DNA of 64,000 nt from Chloroflexota bacterium (GCA_021787595.1 JAJYLQ010000011.1:1-64000); one strand, 5' to 3'; positions 25,581-34,116 are shown, counted from the stretch's first letter. Made by a program: numbers and translations. The notes: generated by a model from the letters alone, not told the origin.

Positions 25581-26345
25581 ATGTTGCTCACCATTGATGT
25601 GGGAAACACCAATTTGACTCTCGGCCTTTACGAAGCCAATCAACTCGGACCGCACTGGCGGCTCGCCACCGACCATGATCGGATGCCGGACGAATACGGC
25701 CTGCAATTTCTTGGACTGCTCGAACACGTTGGCGAGTCGGCCAATGACTTGACCGGCATCAGCCTCGCCTCGGTTGTGCCGCAATTAACGCAGCGAGTCC
25801 TCCAGGCCTGCCGCGAATATTTGAAACAGGAGCCGCTCGTTGTGGATACCGGCGTCAAGACCGGCATTCGGATTCGTTATGAAGATCCCAAAGCGGTCGG
25901 CGCGGACCGCGTCGCCGACGCGGTGGCGGTGATGAATCTGTACGGCGGTCCGGCCTGCATCGTGGACTTTGGCACGGCCACCACCTTCAACGCGCTGACC
26001 AAAGACGGCGATTATCTCGGCGGCGCAATCACCGCGGGGATCAACCTCGCCGCAGACGCGCTCTTCACGCACGCCGCCAAACTCCAGCGCATTGACTTGC
26101 AGCGCCCGCCGTCGGTCATCGGGCGGAACACCGTCCACGCCATGCAATCGGGACTCCTCTTCGGGTACGTGAGCATGGCCGAGGGAATGGTCGCCCGCTT
26201 CCGGTCCGAGTTGGGAAGCGACATGAAAGTCATTGCCACCGGCGGCCTTGCTGGAATCATCGCACAGGAAACCAAAGTCATTGATATCCACGCGCCGTGG
26301 CTCACGCTCGACGGCCTGCGGTTCATCTGGGAACTCAACCGTTAG
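25581..26345 (+). CDS. coaX: Type III pantothenate kinase
   Basis: The 254-residue ASKHA-fold kinase phosphorylates pantothenate, the first step to coenzyme A. Motifs: N-terminal phosphate loop LTIDVGNTNLTLGLY (D6), VGADRVADAVAV (residues about 109-121), FGTATTFNAL (about 133), GGAITAGINLAADAL and ATGGLAGII near the end. The length matches the family. GGAGGAATCGGAACAAACC precedes the ATG. It needs a monovalent cation and is not feedback-inhibited by CoA in characterised members. Confidence 0.95.
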   Translation: MLLTIDVGNTNLTLGLYEANQLGPHWRLATDHDRMPDEYGLQFLGLLEHVGESANDLTGISLASVVPQLTQRVLQACREYLKQEPLVVDTGVKTGIRIRYEDPKAVGADRVADAVAVMNLYGGPACIVDFGTATTFNALTKDGDYLGGAITAGINLAADALFTHAAKLQRIDLQRPPSVIGRNTVHAMQSGLLFGYVSMAEGMVARFRSELGSDMKVIATGGLAGIIAQETKVIDIHAPWLTLDGLRFIWELNR

Positions 26346-26415
26346 AATTCGATAAGCAGATTTCTTCGACACGCGGATTGGGGATACAATCGCCATTCGT
26401 GTTTTCAGGAGACAA

Positions 26416-27435
26416 ATGAATCGTCGTGTTTTGATTTTTATTTTGCTGGCGTCCGCGCTGATGGCCGGATGCGGCGTCAACGTTTTTGCCGCGCCCGTGC
26501 CGGCTGCCACGCAGACGGAAACGCCGCTTCCCCCGACCGAAACGGCCACCGCGTTGCCGACCTTCGCGGTCACTCCCGACACCGCAACGCCATCGCTCAC
26601 GCCAACGCCGACATGGGTGGCGCAGGGCCCGGATCATGTTCTCGTGCCGATCCTGATGTATCATCACATCGCAGTCTCGCCGGTTGACAGCATCTTCTAC
26701 GTTCCGCCCGACAAGTTCGAAGCGCAGATCAAGCTTCTTCGCGATTGGAATTACACATCCATCACAACGTCCATGCTGGCGCAGGCCATCACGCAAGGCG
26801 CGTCCCTCCCGCCGCGCCCTGTCATCATCACATTCGATGACAGCTGGGGAAGTCAATATACCCATGCTTTTCCCATCATGAAGAAGTATGGATTCACCGG
26901 CGTGCTTTATACGGTGGTTTCTTATATCAACAAACCCAGCGGCTTGCCTGCCGATCCCAATTACCTGACGACGGCCCAGCTCAAAGAAATGGCCTCGGCC
27001 GGCTGGGAAATTGGTAGCCACACCGAGACGCATCCCGATTTGCTGGCGGACGCCACAGCCTTGCGCTATGAAATCGTCCAATCCCGCAAGGATTTGCAGA
27101 CCTTGCTCGGCGTTCCGGTATTGACCTTTGCGTACCCGTTCGGCGATGCGGGCAGCGCCGCCGTGGATTACGTTCATTTTGCCGGATACATCGCCGCGAT
27201 GGGAGCCACCGGTTTTGCCGCCGATCAGGGCAGGGGGAATCTGTTTGTGCTGCAGCGGGAGGAAATCCGAGGCACGGAAGATGTAAAGAGCTTTATCCGC
27301 TTCCTGCCGTGGCTGGGCGATCCATCCTTCCTGCCCACGGATACGCCCACGCCCACGCCGACAGCCTCGCGCACACCTGTGCCAACCTACACTCAATATC
27401 CAACGCGGACTCCGAAGACAACACCAACGCCATAA
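26416..27435 (+). CDS. Polysaccharide deacetylase (NodB domain) lipoprotein
   Basis: The 339-residue product begins with a lipoprotein signal ending LMAGC (C19), then a Thr/Pro-rich linker (about 30-68). The NodB deacetylase domain has D141-D142 in VIITFDDSW and H202/H206 in IGSHTETHPDL, which are the metal ligands, plus FAYPFGDAGSAA. A second low-complexity tail (TDTPTPTPTASRTP) closes the protein. It should remove acetyl groups from a cell-surface polymer outside the membrane. TP-rich linkers are common in Anaerolineae secreted proteins. CAGGAGAC precedes the ATG. Confidence 0.9.
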   Translation: MNRRVLIFILLASALMAGCGVNVFAAPVPAATQTETPLPPTETATALPTFAVTPDTATPSLTPTPTWVAQGPDHVLVPILMYHHIAVSPVDSIFYVPPDKFEAQIKLLRDWNYTSITTSMLAQAITQGASLPPRPVIITFDDSWGSQYTHAFPIMKKYGFTGVLYTVVSYINKPSGLPADPNYLTTAQLKEMASAGWEIGSHTETHPDLLADATALRYEIVQSRKDLQTLLGVPVLTFAYPFGDAGSAAVDYVHFAGYIAAMGATGFAADQGRGNLFVLQREEIRGTEDVKSFIRFLPWLGDPSFLPTDTPTPTPTASRTPVPTYTQYPTRTPKTTPTP

Positions 27436-27436
27436 C

Positions 27437-27496
27437 TTCCGGGACAAGCCCGCAAAGGTAGCCGGAACAAAGTTAACCGCTGGGGAGTCTTACGGA
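27437..27496 (+). promoter_or_regulatory. Possible structured leader of the lipoprotein gene
   Basis: TTCCGG (27437-27442) pairs with CCGGAA (27462-27467), enclosing GGG..CCC and GCAAAGGTAG. It is followed by AACCGCTGGGGAGTCTTACGG before an AAAGGAG ribosome site. The wording recalls short ligand-binding RNAs such as c-di-GMP-I, and a GGDEF gene is nearby, but I cannot match a known consensus. It may equally be a hairpin ending the previous transcript. Confidence 0.25.
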
Positions 27497-27511
27497 AGAA
27501 AGGAGATTCCT

Positions 27512-27973
27512 ATGTTTATTAAATATGTCCTCGCGGTATCTCTTCTCATGCTTGCGGCTTGCGCTCCCGTGCCGGGCCAGGCGGTCATATTTGCATCAAC
27601 AACAAATCCATCGGCTATACCGACATTGACAGCGGCGCCGATATCAACGCCCGTGCCCAACTCAACAGGCGATAGCGGCATCTATGGACAGGTCACCGTT
27701 GGCCCAACGTGCCCGGTGCAGCGGATCAATGATCCGTGTCCCGATAAACCGTACCAGGCCACCCTTACCGTTTTGACAACCACAGATCGCAGCAAAGTTA
27801 TACAATTCCAGACCGACGCAAACGGAAACTTCCGCGTTGCGTTGGCCGCCGGGGAATATATCCTGCACCCGGAATCGCCCGGCTTCCTGCCGCGCGGACA
27901 CGACCAAAACTTCACTGTCCCTCCGCATGAATTTGTCCAGTTGAATGTAAGTTATGACAGTGGAATCCGGTGA
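27512..27973 (+). CDS. Lipoprotein with carboxypeptidase-regulatory-like fold
   Basis: The 153-residue product has a signal peptide ending LMLAAC (C16), a short Thr/Pro linker, and a beta-sandwich-like domain from about residue 55. That domain begins GIYGQVTVGPTCPVQR and includes QTDANGNFRVALAAGEYILHPE, typical of carboxypeptidase-D-regulatory (transthyretin-like) domains. Four extra cysteines may form disulfides. The role is probably cell-surface structure; no enzyme motif is seen. AAAGGAG precedes the ATG. Confidence 0.8.
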   Translation: MFIKYVLAVSLLMLAACAPVPGQAVIFASTTNPSAIPTLTAAPISTPVPNSTGDSGIYGQVTVGPTCPVQRINDPCPDKPYQATLTVLTTTDRSKVIQFQTDANGNFRVALAAGEYILHPESPGFLPRGHDQNFTVPPHEFVQLNVSYDSGIR

Positions 27974-28014
27974 CCGTCGAACCTTTTGATGAAATCGCAA
28001 CGACTAATTAAAGG

Positions 28015-28770
28015 ATGGATAGCGCAGTCTCAAAAACACGGGCCACTCTAATTCGCAAACTGCTGCGGCAGCATGGAGCAATCAGAGTAACGATAGGCGT
28101 CACTCTGACCGTCATGTTGTGTTCCCTCGTCATTACAACTGTCCTTGACTTCGTCATCGAACACGAAATCTCGATGTATGCCACTGCGTTGTCCATAGGG
28201 ATTCCGCTCATCCTGGCGCCGGGCTTCGAGTATCGCTCGTTCCGCCTGCTGGAAGAATTGGATGGGGCCGAGCAAAGACTCAGAGTTCTGGCGACTACCG
28301 ATGATCTGACCGGCTCCTACAACCGCAGACATTTCATCGAGCTGGCAAACACGGAGCTGGCCCGCATCGAGAGATACGGCGGCGGGCTTTCGCTCGCCAT
28401 CCTCGATTTCGACAACTTCAAGGCGGTCAATGACCATTACGGGCATCTGGCCGGTGACCAGGCATTGGTGCTGGTCAGCAATATTTGCCGCGCCAACATC
28501 CGTGAAACGGACATCTTTGCCAGGTACGGCGGCGACGAATTCGTCATGTTGTTCCCGGAAACCGATGAAGCGCAGGCCCGCGAATGTCTCCAAAGGATTC
28601 TTCTTCGTTTGGAGGAAGTGGAGATCAGCTGCGCGGTGAAAGTTCACCCGCGGGTCAGCATCGGGCTGTTTACCTTCAACACAGCCGCAAGCACGCTGGA
28701 TGAGTTGCTATACAAAGCGGATATTGCTCTCTACCGCGCCAAACAAACCGGCGGCAACAAAATCATCTAA
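28015..28770 (+). CDS. Membrane-anchored diguanylate cyclase (GGDEF)
   Basis: The 251-residue product has two N-terminal membrane helices (about 25-47 and 53-72), a short linker and a complete GGDEF domain (85-250). The active-site loop reads RYGGDEFVML. An inhibitory-site RxxD (RETD) lies five residues before the motif, so product feedback is likely. DDLTGSYNRRHF and FDNFKAVNDHYGHLAGD give the nucleotide and metal site. It should make cyclic di-GMP. No sensory domain beyond the membrane helices is present. Confidence 0.92.
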   Translation: MDSAVSKTRATLIRKLLRQHGAIRVTIGVTLTVMLCSLVITTVLDFVIEHEISMYATALSIGIPLILAPGFEYRSFRLLEELDGAEQRLRVLATTDDLTGSYNRRHFIELANTELARIERYGGGLSLAILDFDNFKAVNDHYGHLAGDQALVLVSNICRANIRETDIFARYGGDEFVMLFPETDEAQARECLQRILLRLEEVEISCAVKVHPRVSIGLFTFNTAASTLDELLYKADIALYRAKQTGGNKII

Positions 28771-28777
28771 GCGGCAC

Positions 28778-28805
28778 TTGACATTCAAATCTTTTTGCAG
28801 ATAAT
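28778..28805 (+). promoter_or_regulatory. Promoter of the pheST T-box operon
   Basis: TTGACA (28778-28783) and GATAAT (28800-28805) are 16 nt apart, placing the start about 28812, just before the T-box leader. Confidence 0.75.
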
Positions 28806-28819
28806 TACAGCAACAAGCA

Positions 28820-29062
28820 AAGGCAGTGACAGAGGAAAGTAAACTGATGCAAGCCGCCAGAGAAGCACAGGAGCCATGCTGAAACCTGCGCCCGGTAGAA
28901 ACCAGTCGAAGTTCCCTCTTGAGCCGTTCGGGTGAAAGCAGCATAAGATATTATCTTATGTGCTAAGTAGTCTGAACCGTAACTCCGACGTTATCAGGAG
29001 AGCCGATGTCAGTCGGCACAAGCGGGCCGCGATGCGCGGTCAATCTGGGTGGTACCACGGGA
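28820..29062 (+). ncRNA. T-box leader of pheS-pheT
   Basis: The leader has the AGAGGAAAGTAA opening, a long Stem I, and the conserved T-box bulge TGGGTGGTACCACGG (29046-29060), followed by a terminator. A TTC at 28912-28914 lies where the phenylalanine specifier is expected, though I did not fold Stem I in full. Uncharged tRNA-Phe binding would favour the antiterminator and so expression of PheST. Confidence 0.93.
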
Positions 29063-29072
29063 TGCTAACGCA

Positions 29073-29111
29073 CCTCCCGTCCCATTTGCGGGCGGGAGGT
29101 TTTTGTTTTTA
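29073..29111 (+). terminator. T-box terminator
   Basis: CCTCCCG (29073-29079) pairs with CGGGAGG (29093-29099), extended inward by CCC/GGG, followed by TTTTTGTTTTT. Confidence 0.92.
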
Positions 29112-29116
29112 CAAAC

Positions 29117-29345
29117 CGTAGGGGCACAGCGGGTTCATAATTCGTCAAGGGACTGGCAAGTCTCGCTGTGCCCTTACAAAGGATCGTTTTATGTGGACGT
29201 AGGGGCACAGCGAATCGTAGTTCGTCAAGAGATTTGCAATTCTCCGCTGTGCCCTTACAAAGGATCGTTTTAGTAACGTAAGGGCACAGCGAATCGTAAT
29301 TTGCCAAGGGACTTGCGATTCTCCGCTGTGCTCCTACCAATGATC
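29117..29345 (+). repeat. Three tandem GGGGCACAGCG hairpins in the pheS leader
   Basis: Three units of about 80 bp begin at 29117, 29198 and 29277. Each has GTAGGGGCACAGCG (or GTAAGGGC) at the left and CGCTGTGCCCTTAC at the right, followed in the first two by AAAGGATCGTTTTA. They differ by point changes, so they are not a fresh duplication. All lie after the T-box terminator and before the pheS ribosome site (CGGAGG), so every full-length mRNA carries three strong hairpins. Confidence 0.9.
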
Positions 29346-29354
29346 GGAGGTTGT

Positions 29355-30413
29355 ATGTTAGACAAATTAAGTGAGATCGAAAAATCTGCATTGGATGCGC
29401 TGCAAGCTGTTGATGACGAATCATCCCTCGACGCGTGGCGGGTCGCCCATCTCGGGCGGAGTTCGCCGCTGATGATGGTTTTCTCCGAATTGGGAAAACT
29501 CTCGAAAGAGGAACGTCCAACGATCGGACAAGCCGCGAACCGCGTCAAGGCGGTGCTCGAGGCGGCATTCGCCGAAAAAACGGAAGCCGTCAAACGGTCT
29601 GCGTTGGAACGTTCGTTGAGCGAAGAAAAATTGGACGTGACTCTGCCGGGCCGCCCGATTCAACGCGGACGTTTGCATCCGTCCACGCAGCAACTGCGGC
29701 GCGTGTTGGCCATCCTGGCCGAGATGGGATTCCAGGTTTATACGTCGCGCGAAGTCGAGACAGATGAAATGAATTTCCAATTGCTCAACTTCCCGCCGCA
29801 TCATCCCGCGCGTGACATGCAGGACACTCTTTATGTAGATGCAGGTGAGCGCGGCGACAATCCGATTCTCTTGCGAACACATACTTCGCCCGGGCAAATC
29901 CACGCCATGCGCGAGTTTGCCGCGATGAATCCAAAAGACCCGCCGCCGATTCGAATCGCGTTACCCGGCATGTGTTTCCGCGCTGAACAAATCACCGCGC
30001 GCTCGGAAGTCCAGTTCAATCAAGTGGAAGGACTGGCGGTTGGCAAAGGCATCACGTTCAGCGATTTGAAAGGCACGCTGATCGAGTTCGCACACCGCAT
30101 GTTCGGACAGAATGCGCGCACGCGTTTCCGCGCTTCGTATTTTCCGTTCACGGAACCGTCCGCCGAAATGGACGTGGAATGTTTTGTCTGCGGAGGAAAA
30201 GGCTGCGCGGTCTGCAAGAATTCAGGCTGGCTCGAAATCCTCGGCTCCGGCATGGTGCATCCGGTCGTCCTTCAAAACGGCGGATACGACCCAAAGATCT
30301 ATTCTGGCTTCGCCTGGGGCATGGGGCCTGAACGCCAACTGATGCTGCGCTACAAAATCGAAGACATTCGTTATTTCTTGGGAAACGATATTCGATTCCT
30401 GGAGCAGTTTTAG
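29355..30413 (+). CDS. pheS: Phenylalanine-tRNA ligase alpha subunit
   Basis: The 352-residue product starts at the ATG at 29355 (MLDKLSEIEKSALDAL), with GGAGG 4 nt upstream. It has the N-terminal coiled-coil tRNA-binding arm (1-90), then the class II catalytic domain: LHPSTQQLRRV, TDEMNFQLLNFPPHHPARD, LLRTHTSPGQIHAM (motif 2 region), FRASYFPFTEPSAEMDV and GFAWGMGPERQLMLRY (motif 3). With PheT it forms the alpha2-beta2 enzyme that charges tRNA-Phe. It is T-box controlled. The usual direct pheS-pheT junction is interrupted by a cassette. Confidence 0.97.
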   Translation: MLDKLSEIEKSALDALQAVDDESSLDAWRVAHLGRSSPLMMVFSELGKLSKEERPTIGQAANRVKAVLEAAFAEKTEAVKRSALERSLSEEKLDVTLPGRPIQRGRLHPSTQQLRRVLAILAEMGFQVYTSREVETDEMNFQLLNFPPHHPARDMQDTLYVDAGERGDNPILLRTHTSPGQIHAMREFAAMNPKDPPPIRIALPGMCFRAEQITARSEVQFNQVEGLAVGKGITFSDLKGTLIEFAHRMFGQNARTRFRASYFPFTEPSAEMDVECFVCGGKGCAVCKNSGWLEILGSGMVHPVVLQNGGYDPKIYSGFAWGMGPERQLMLRYKIEDIRYFLGNDIRFLEQF

Positions 30414-30440
30414 GTTGGCGGATGTTCGGTCTGGTAAAAA

Positions 30441-31015
30441 GATATTCGATGATTCGGTATTCGATAATTCGGTATTCGATATTAGATTGGAGCGATTAGC
30501 ATGAGCATCAGTGGATTGGAAAAATTGGATGTATGGTGCAAAGCAATGGGTTTCGCGGTTCGCGTCAACAAAGAAGTATTGCCCGCGCTTCCACAGGAAG
30601 AGAAATGGTCTCTCAGCCAGCAGCTCCGACGCGCCTCGCAAAGCATCCCCGCGAATATTGCTGAAGGCCATGGACGTTTTTACTTTCAAGAGAATGTTCG
30701 GTTTTGCTATATTGCTCGTGGGTCGCTTGAAGAGACATTGAGTCACATTGTTTACGCAAATAAAGTCAGCTACCTTTCCGAAACGCTTTGCAAGAATCTC
30801 GCAACGGATGGAGAAAATCTAAATCGGTTGATCAATGGCTATATTGGCTTTCTCAAAAAGAGCAAACAGGGAATCAATGAACCCGGTGCGAATTTTGTCG
30901 TTCGTGAGTTTTCCTCAGATTACATTGTTGAAGATAATTTGTCACCGCTATCAGACTCGAATATCGAGTAACGAATATCTAATATCGAATTACGAATAAC
31001 GAATATCGAACTCCG
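30441..31015 (+). mobile_element. Inverted-repeat-bracketed cassette between pheS and pheT
   Basis: The left flank (30441-30490) is a degenerate ATTCGGTATTCGAT repeat ending with ATTCGATATTAGAT (30474-30487). The right flank (30955-31015) has its exact inverse ATCTAATATCGAAT (30977-30990), and the surrounding repeat is inverted as well. Between them lies only the S23 four-helix gene, whose last codons are written by the right repeat. The arrangement suggests a single insertion into the pheST operon. Confidence 0.75.
30501..30971 (+). CDS. S23/23S-rRNA-IVS-type four-helix-bundle protein
   Basis: The 156-residue product has the TIGR02436-like pattern: LEKLDVWCKAMGFAVRV, EKWSLSQQLRRASQSIPANIAEG and ARGSLEETLSHI, then a non-conserved tail (NLSPLSDSNIE). 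The family was first seen inside intervening sequences of 23S rRNA genes. It is also related to the accessory protein of diversity-generating retroelements, where it forms a basic pentamer. Here no reverse transcriptase or rRNA is near. The stop codon lies within the right flanking repeat. GGAG lies 9 nt upstream of the ATG. Confidence 0.88.
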   Translation: MSISGLEKLDVWCKAMGFAVRVNKEVLPALPQEEKWSLSQQLRRASQSIPANIAEGHGRFYFQENVRFCYIARGSLEETLSHIVYANKVSYLSETLCKNLATDGENLNRLINGYIGFLKKSKQGINEPGANFVVREFSSDYIVEDNLSPLSDSNIE

Positions 31016-31026
31016 AAGGAGCAATT

Positions 31027-33714
31027 ATGAAGATACCTCTATCATGGCTAAAAGATTTCATTGACCTCGACGGTCTATCCGTTGAAGATATCGCGCGCAA
31101 ATTGACTCTCGCAGGTCTCGAAGTGGATGAGATTCAATATGTTGGTTTGCCGATGCCAGGTTATGCCGCGCAGGACATGCACTCCAGCGAACGGCATGAA
31201 TTCAAAACCAGCGGCATTGCATGGGATCGCGACAAAATCGTCGTGGCCGAGATTCTGGAAGTCAAACCGCATCCCAACGCGGACCGATTGACTTTGCTCG
31301 ATCTTTATGATGGTCAGCAGACTCAGGTGGTTTTGACCGGCGCGCCGAATATCTTCCATTTGAAAAGCACGGGCAAATTGTCGAAGCCGATTAAAGTTGC
31401 GTATGCCAAAGAAGGCGCGACGCTGTACGATGGTCATGCCGATGGACTTGTGTTGACCACGCTCAAACGCGCCAAAATCCGCGGCGTGGATTCGTATTCG
31501 ATGGTCTGCTCGGAAAAAGAGCTTGGCATCACCGAAGAACACGAAGGCATCATTTTGCTCGATGACGATGCGCCCGTTGGGATGCCGCTGGCGGATTACA
31601 TGGGCGACGCGGTGCTGGATATTTCCATCCTGCCGAACATGGCGCGCAACGCCAACGTCATCGGCGTGGCGCGTGAGCTCGCTGCGTTGACCGGACGAAA
31701 ATTGAAGCCACCGACCGTTGACCGTAGACCGAAGACCGTCCACCGTCCACCGTCCACCGTCGGGAATATAAACGAACTTGTCTCGATCCAGATCACGAAT
31801 CCCGAACTCAATCCCCGCTTCGTGATTGGATTGATTCGGGACGTCGAGATCAAACCCAGCCCGTATCAAGTCCAGCGCCGGCTCAAACTGGCGGGCATGC
31901 GTCCCATCAACAACATCGTGGACGCGACGAACTACGCCATGCTCGAACTCGGTGAACCGCTTCACGCCTTCGATTACGATGTGCTTGTAGGTCGGACTGG
32001 CAGTCCAACCCACAAAATCAAGATCATTACGCGCTCCGCCAGGGACGGCGAGAAACTCACAACACTCGATGGCGTAGAACGAACTCTTTCTTCGATGAAC
32101 GTTCTCGTCTGTGATGAAAAAGGTCCGCTCTCGATAGCCGGCATCATGGGCGGCGCGGAGAGCGAAGTGACCGATAAAACCAAAAACATTCTGCTCGAAG
32201 GCGCGGCATGGAACTTCATCAACATCCGCCGCACGGCGAAGCAGCATAATCTTCCATCTGAAGCATCGTTCCGATTCTCGCGCGGCGTCCATCCGGCCAT
32301 GGCAGAAATCGGCGTCAAGCGCGGACTGCAGCTCATGGCCGAATGGTCCGGCGGAATGGTCGCGCCGGGACTCGTGGACGAATACCCGCTCAAGCCAAAA
32401 GATGCAACTGTCACCCTCACGACGAAAGATGTCAAACGTTTGCTTGGCATTGATTTGAGCGCGGAAGAAATTGTGGAATTGCTCGAAAGGCTCGAGTTCA
32501 AATGCAAGATACGCAGTCCGCAAAACGCAAAACGCAAATCATCAAAGAGAGCCCAACCAATTACCAATTACGAATCGCCAATTATGGTTATTGCCCCGCC
32601 TCACCGCCTCGATATCGGCGAAGGCGTTGTTGGTTTGGCCGATGTACTTGAAGAAATCGCGCGCGTCTATGGCTATGACCGCATCCCGTCCACAACCATG
32701 GCCGACGCGCTCCCGCCGCAGATCGGCAATCCCGTCCACGAATGGGAAGAACATCTGCGCGATGTTCTGGTTGCGCTTGGCTTCGATGAAATTGTCTCCT
32801 ATCGCCTGACCTCCGCCGAAAATGAATCACGCATCACGCAATACGATGAATATGTTCGCATTGCCAATCCGATTGCGCCCGAACGCAGCGTCATGCGCCG
32901 CAGCCTGCTGGCATCCGTGCTGGACTCGCTCGAACATAATATCCGTTTGAGTGAAACGCTGGCCTTCTTCGAGATTGGATCCGTGTTCGAGCCGACGAAC
33001 AACGAACTGCCTAATGAGCCGCGCAAACTTGCGGTTGCGATGACAGGCAAGCGCGAGCCGAACGCGTGGGACGTAAAAGATTCGCCCGCGCTGGATTTCT
33101 TCGACATGAAGGGCCGCATCGAACTCCTTTTGAGCGGACTCCGCTTAACAGATGTCGTTTACACTGCAATCGGCGCTTCGACCCTTCGACAAGCTCAGGG
33201 CGACGCTCCGCTCCCCAGAAGAGCGCTGGGACTTCGCAGCGCGACGTATCTGCATCCGGGCAAAGCCGCGGAAATAAAGATCAACGATGAAGTCGTCGCC
33301 GCGTTCGGCGAGCTGCATCCGCTCGTCAAGGAAAAATATGATCTCGGCGATTCGCCTGTGCTCGTCGCGGAATTCGATCTCGATGTTCTGCGCGGCATCG
33401 CGCCGACGTACGCCATCAAGCCCGTGCCTGAGTTCCCGCCCATCCTCGAAGACATTGCTGTCATCGTGGACGAATCAGTCGCCGCGTCACGCCTCGAAGC
33501 GTTGATCCGCCAAACGGGTGGAAAGAGCGTCACGAACGTCCGCCTGTTCGACGTTTATCGCGGCGATCAAGTCGGCGCAGGCAAGAAGTCACTGGCATAC
33601 AGTCTGACCTACCAAGCGCCGGATAAAACGATGACCGATGCCGAAGCCGCCGCGATCCGCAACAAAATTGTCAAGCGACTCGAACAGGAGGTTGGCGCGA
33701 AGCTGAGAAGTTGA
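31027..33714 (+). CDS. pheT: Phenylalanine-tRNA ligase beta subunit, with in-frame repeat segments
   Basis: The 895-residue product is about 90 residues longer than usual. It has the N-terminal tRNA-binding OB fold (about 40-165), B3/B4 editing region (RPINNIVDATNYAMLELGEPLHAFD), B5 domain, catalytic-like core (NPIAPERSVMRRSLLASVL) and C-terminal FDX-ACB domain (FPPILEDIAVIVDE to KTMTDAEAAAIR). Four repeat-coded segments interrupt it: VDRRPKTVHRPPSTV (about 31708-31765), LVGRTGSPTHKI (31985-32015), NAKRKSSKRAQPITNYESP (32515-32583) and STLRQAQGDA plus following residues (33177-33230). None breaks the frame or a core motif. GAAGGAGC precedes the ATG. Confidence 0.96.
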   Translation: MKIPLSWLKDFIDLDGLSVEDIARKLTLAGLEVDEIQYVGLPMPGYAAQDMHSSERHEFKTSGIAWDRDKIVVAEILEVKPHPNADRLTLLDLYDGQQTQVVLTGAPNIFHLKSTGKLSKPIKVAYAKEGATLYDGHADGLVLTTLKRAKIRGVDSYSMVCSEKELGITEEHEGIILLDDDAPVGMPLADYMGDAVLDISILPNMARNANVIGVARELAALTGRKLKPPTVDRRPKTVHRPPSTVGNINELVSIQITNPELNPRFVIGLIRDVEIKPSPYQVQRRLKLAGMRPINNIVDATNYAMLELGEPLHAFDYDVLVGRTGSPTHKIKIITRSARDGEKLTTLDGVERTLSSMNVLVCDEKGPLSIAGIMGGAESEVTDKTKNILLEGAAWNFINIRRTAKQHNLPSEASFRFSRGVHPAMAEIGVKRGLQLMAEWSGGMVAPGLVDEYPLKPKDATVTLTTKDVKRLLGIDLSAEEIVELLERLEFKCKIRSPQNAKRKSSKRAQPITNYESPIMVIAPPHRLDIGEGVVGLADVLEEIARVYGYDRIPSTTMADALPPQIGNPVHEWEEHLRDVLVALGFDEIVSYRLTSAENESRITQYDEYVRIANPIAPERSVMRRSLLASVLDSLEHNIRLSETLAFFEIGSVFEPTNNELPNEPRKLAVAMTGKREPNAWDVKDSPALDFFDMKGRIELLLSGLRLTDVVYTAIGASTLRQAQGDAPLPRRALGLRSATYLHPGKAAEIKINDEVVAAFGELHPLVKEKYDLGDSPVLVAEFDLDVLRGIAPTYAIKPVPEFPPILEDIAVIVDESVAASRLEALIRQTGGKSVTNVRLFDVYRGDQVGAGKKSLAYSLTYQAPDKTMTDAEAAAIRNKIVKRLEQEVGAKLRS

Positions 33715-33719
33715 CGAGG

Positions 33720-33759
33720 AAACTGGATGCGGGATTTACTTGCATCCGGTTTCTTTTAT
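33720..33759 (+). terminator. Terminator of the pheST operon
   Basis: AAACTGGATGC (33720-33730) pairs with GCATCCGGTTT (33742-33752), with one G-T pair, followed by CTTTTAT. Confidence 0.8.
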
Positions 33760-33800
33760 CTGTATACTGAAATCAAATTGCCCTGAGAGAAGAATGCAAA

Positions 33801-34109
33801 ATGGATAAGAGAACGACCGGCATTATTGCTACCATTGCCGCCGTTGTTTTGTGCGGGTGCCCGGGAATCTTTCTGTGCATTTTTGGCGTCATAGGAGCCA
33901 CCGGCACAATGCCGTACAGCGCCACCCTCAATGACGTGACAAGCACAGGCACCATGCCCGCCAGCTATGGATTTGCCATGCTTTGCCTGTCGCTCATTTT
34001 CATTGCCATTCCAATTGTGGTCGGCTTCCTCACGCTTCGTAATAAGCCTGCGGCTGCGCCCGCGACTCCGCCCTCGCCGCCAAGCGAGCCGCTTCCGCCT
34101 GCATCATGA
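33801..34109 (+). CDS. Small two-helix membrane protein
   Basis: The 102-residue product has hydrophobic helices at about 8-32 and 57-77 and a Pro/Ala-rich C-terminal tail (PAAAPATPPSPPSEPLPP). No family is recognised. It is followed 7 nt later by a strong terminator. Start choice rests on the first ATG of the frame; GAGAGAAGAATGCAAA lies upstream. Confidence 0.6.
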   Translation: MDKRTTGIIATIAAVVLCGCPGIFLCIFGVIGATGTMPYSATLNDVTSTGTMPASYGFAMLCLSLIFIAIPIVVGFLTLRNKPAAAPATPPSPPSEPLPPAS

Positions 34110-34116
34110 ATTGCAA

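Noticed and set aside
26335-27447. 370-codon minus-strand frame
   Set aside because: Shadow of the polysaccharide deacetylase gene, which has a lipobox and NodB motifs.
29117-29345. Three spaced repeats considered as a CRISPR array
   Set aside because: Units are about 80 bp, adjoining, internally palindromic and diverged, with no distinct spacers and no cas genes.
31075-32523. 482-codon minus-strand frame
   Set aside because: Shadow of pheT; composition is typical of antisense to a G+C-rich gene.
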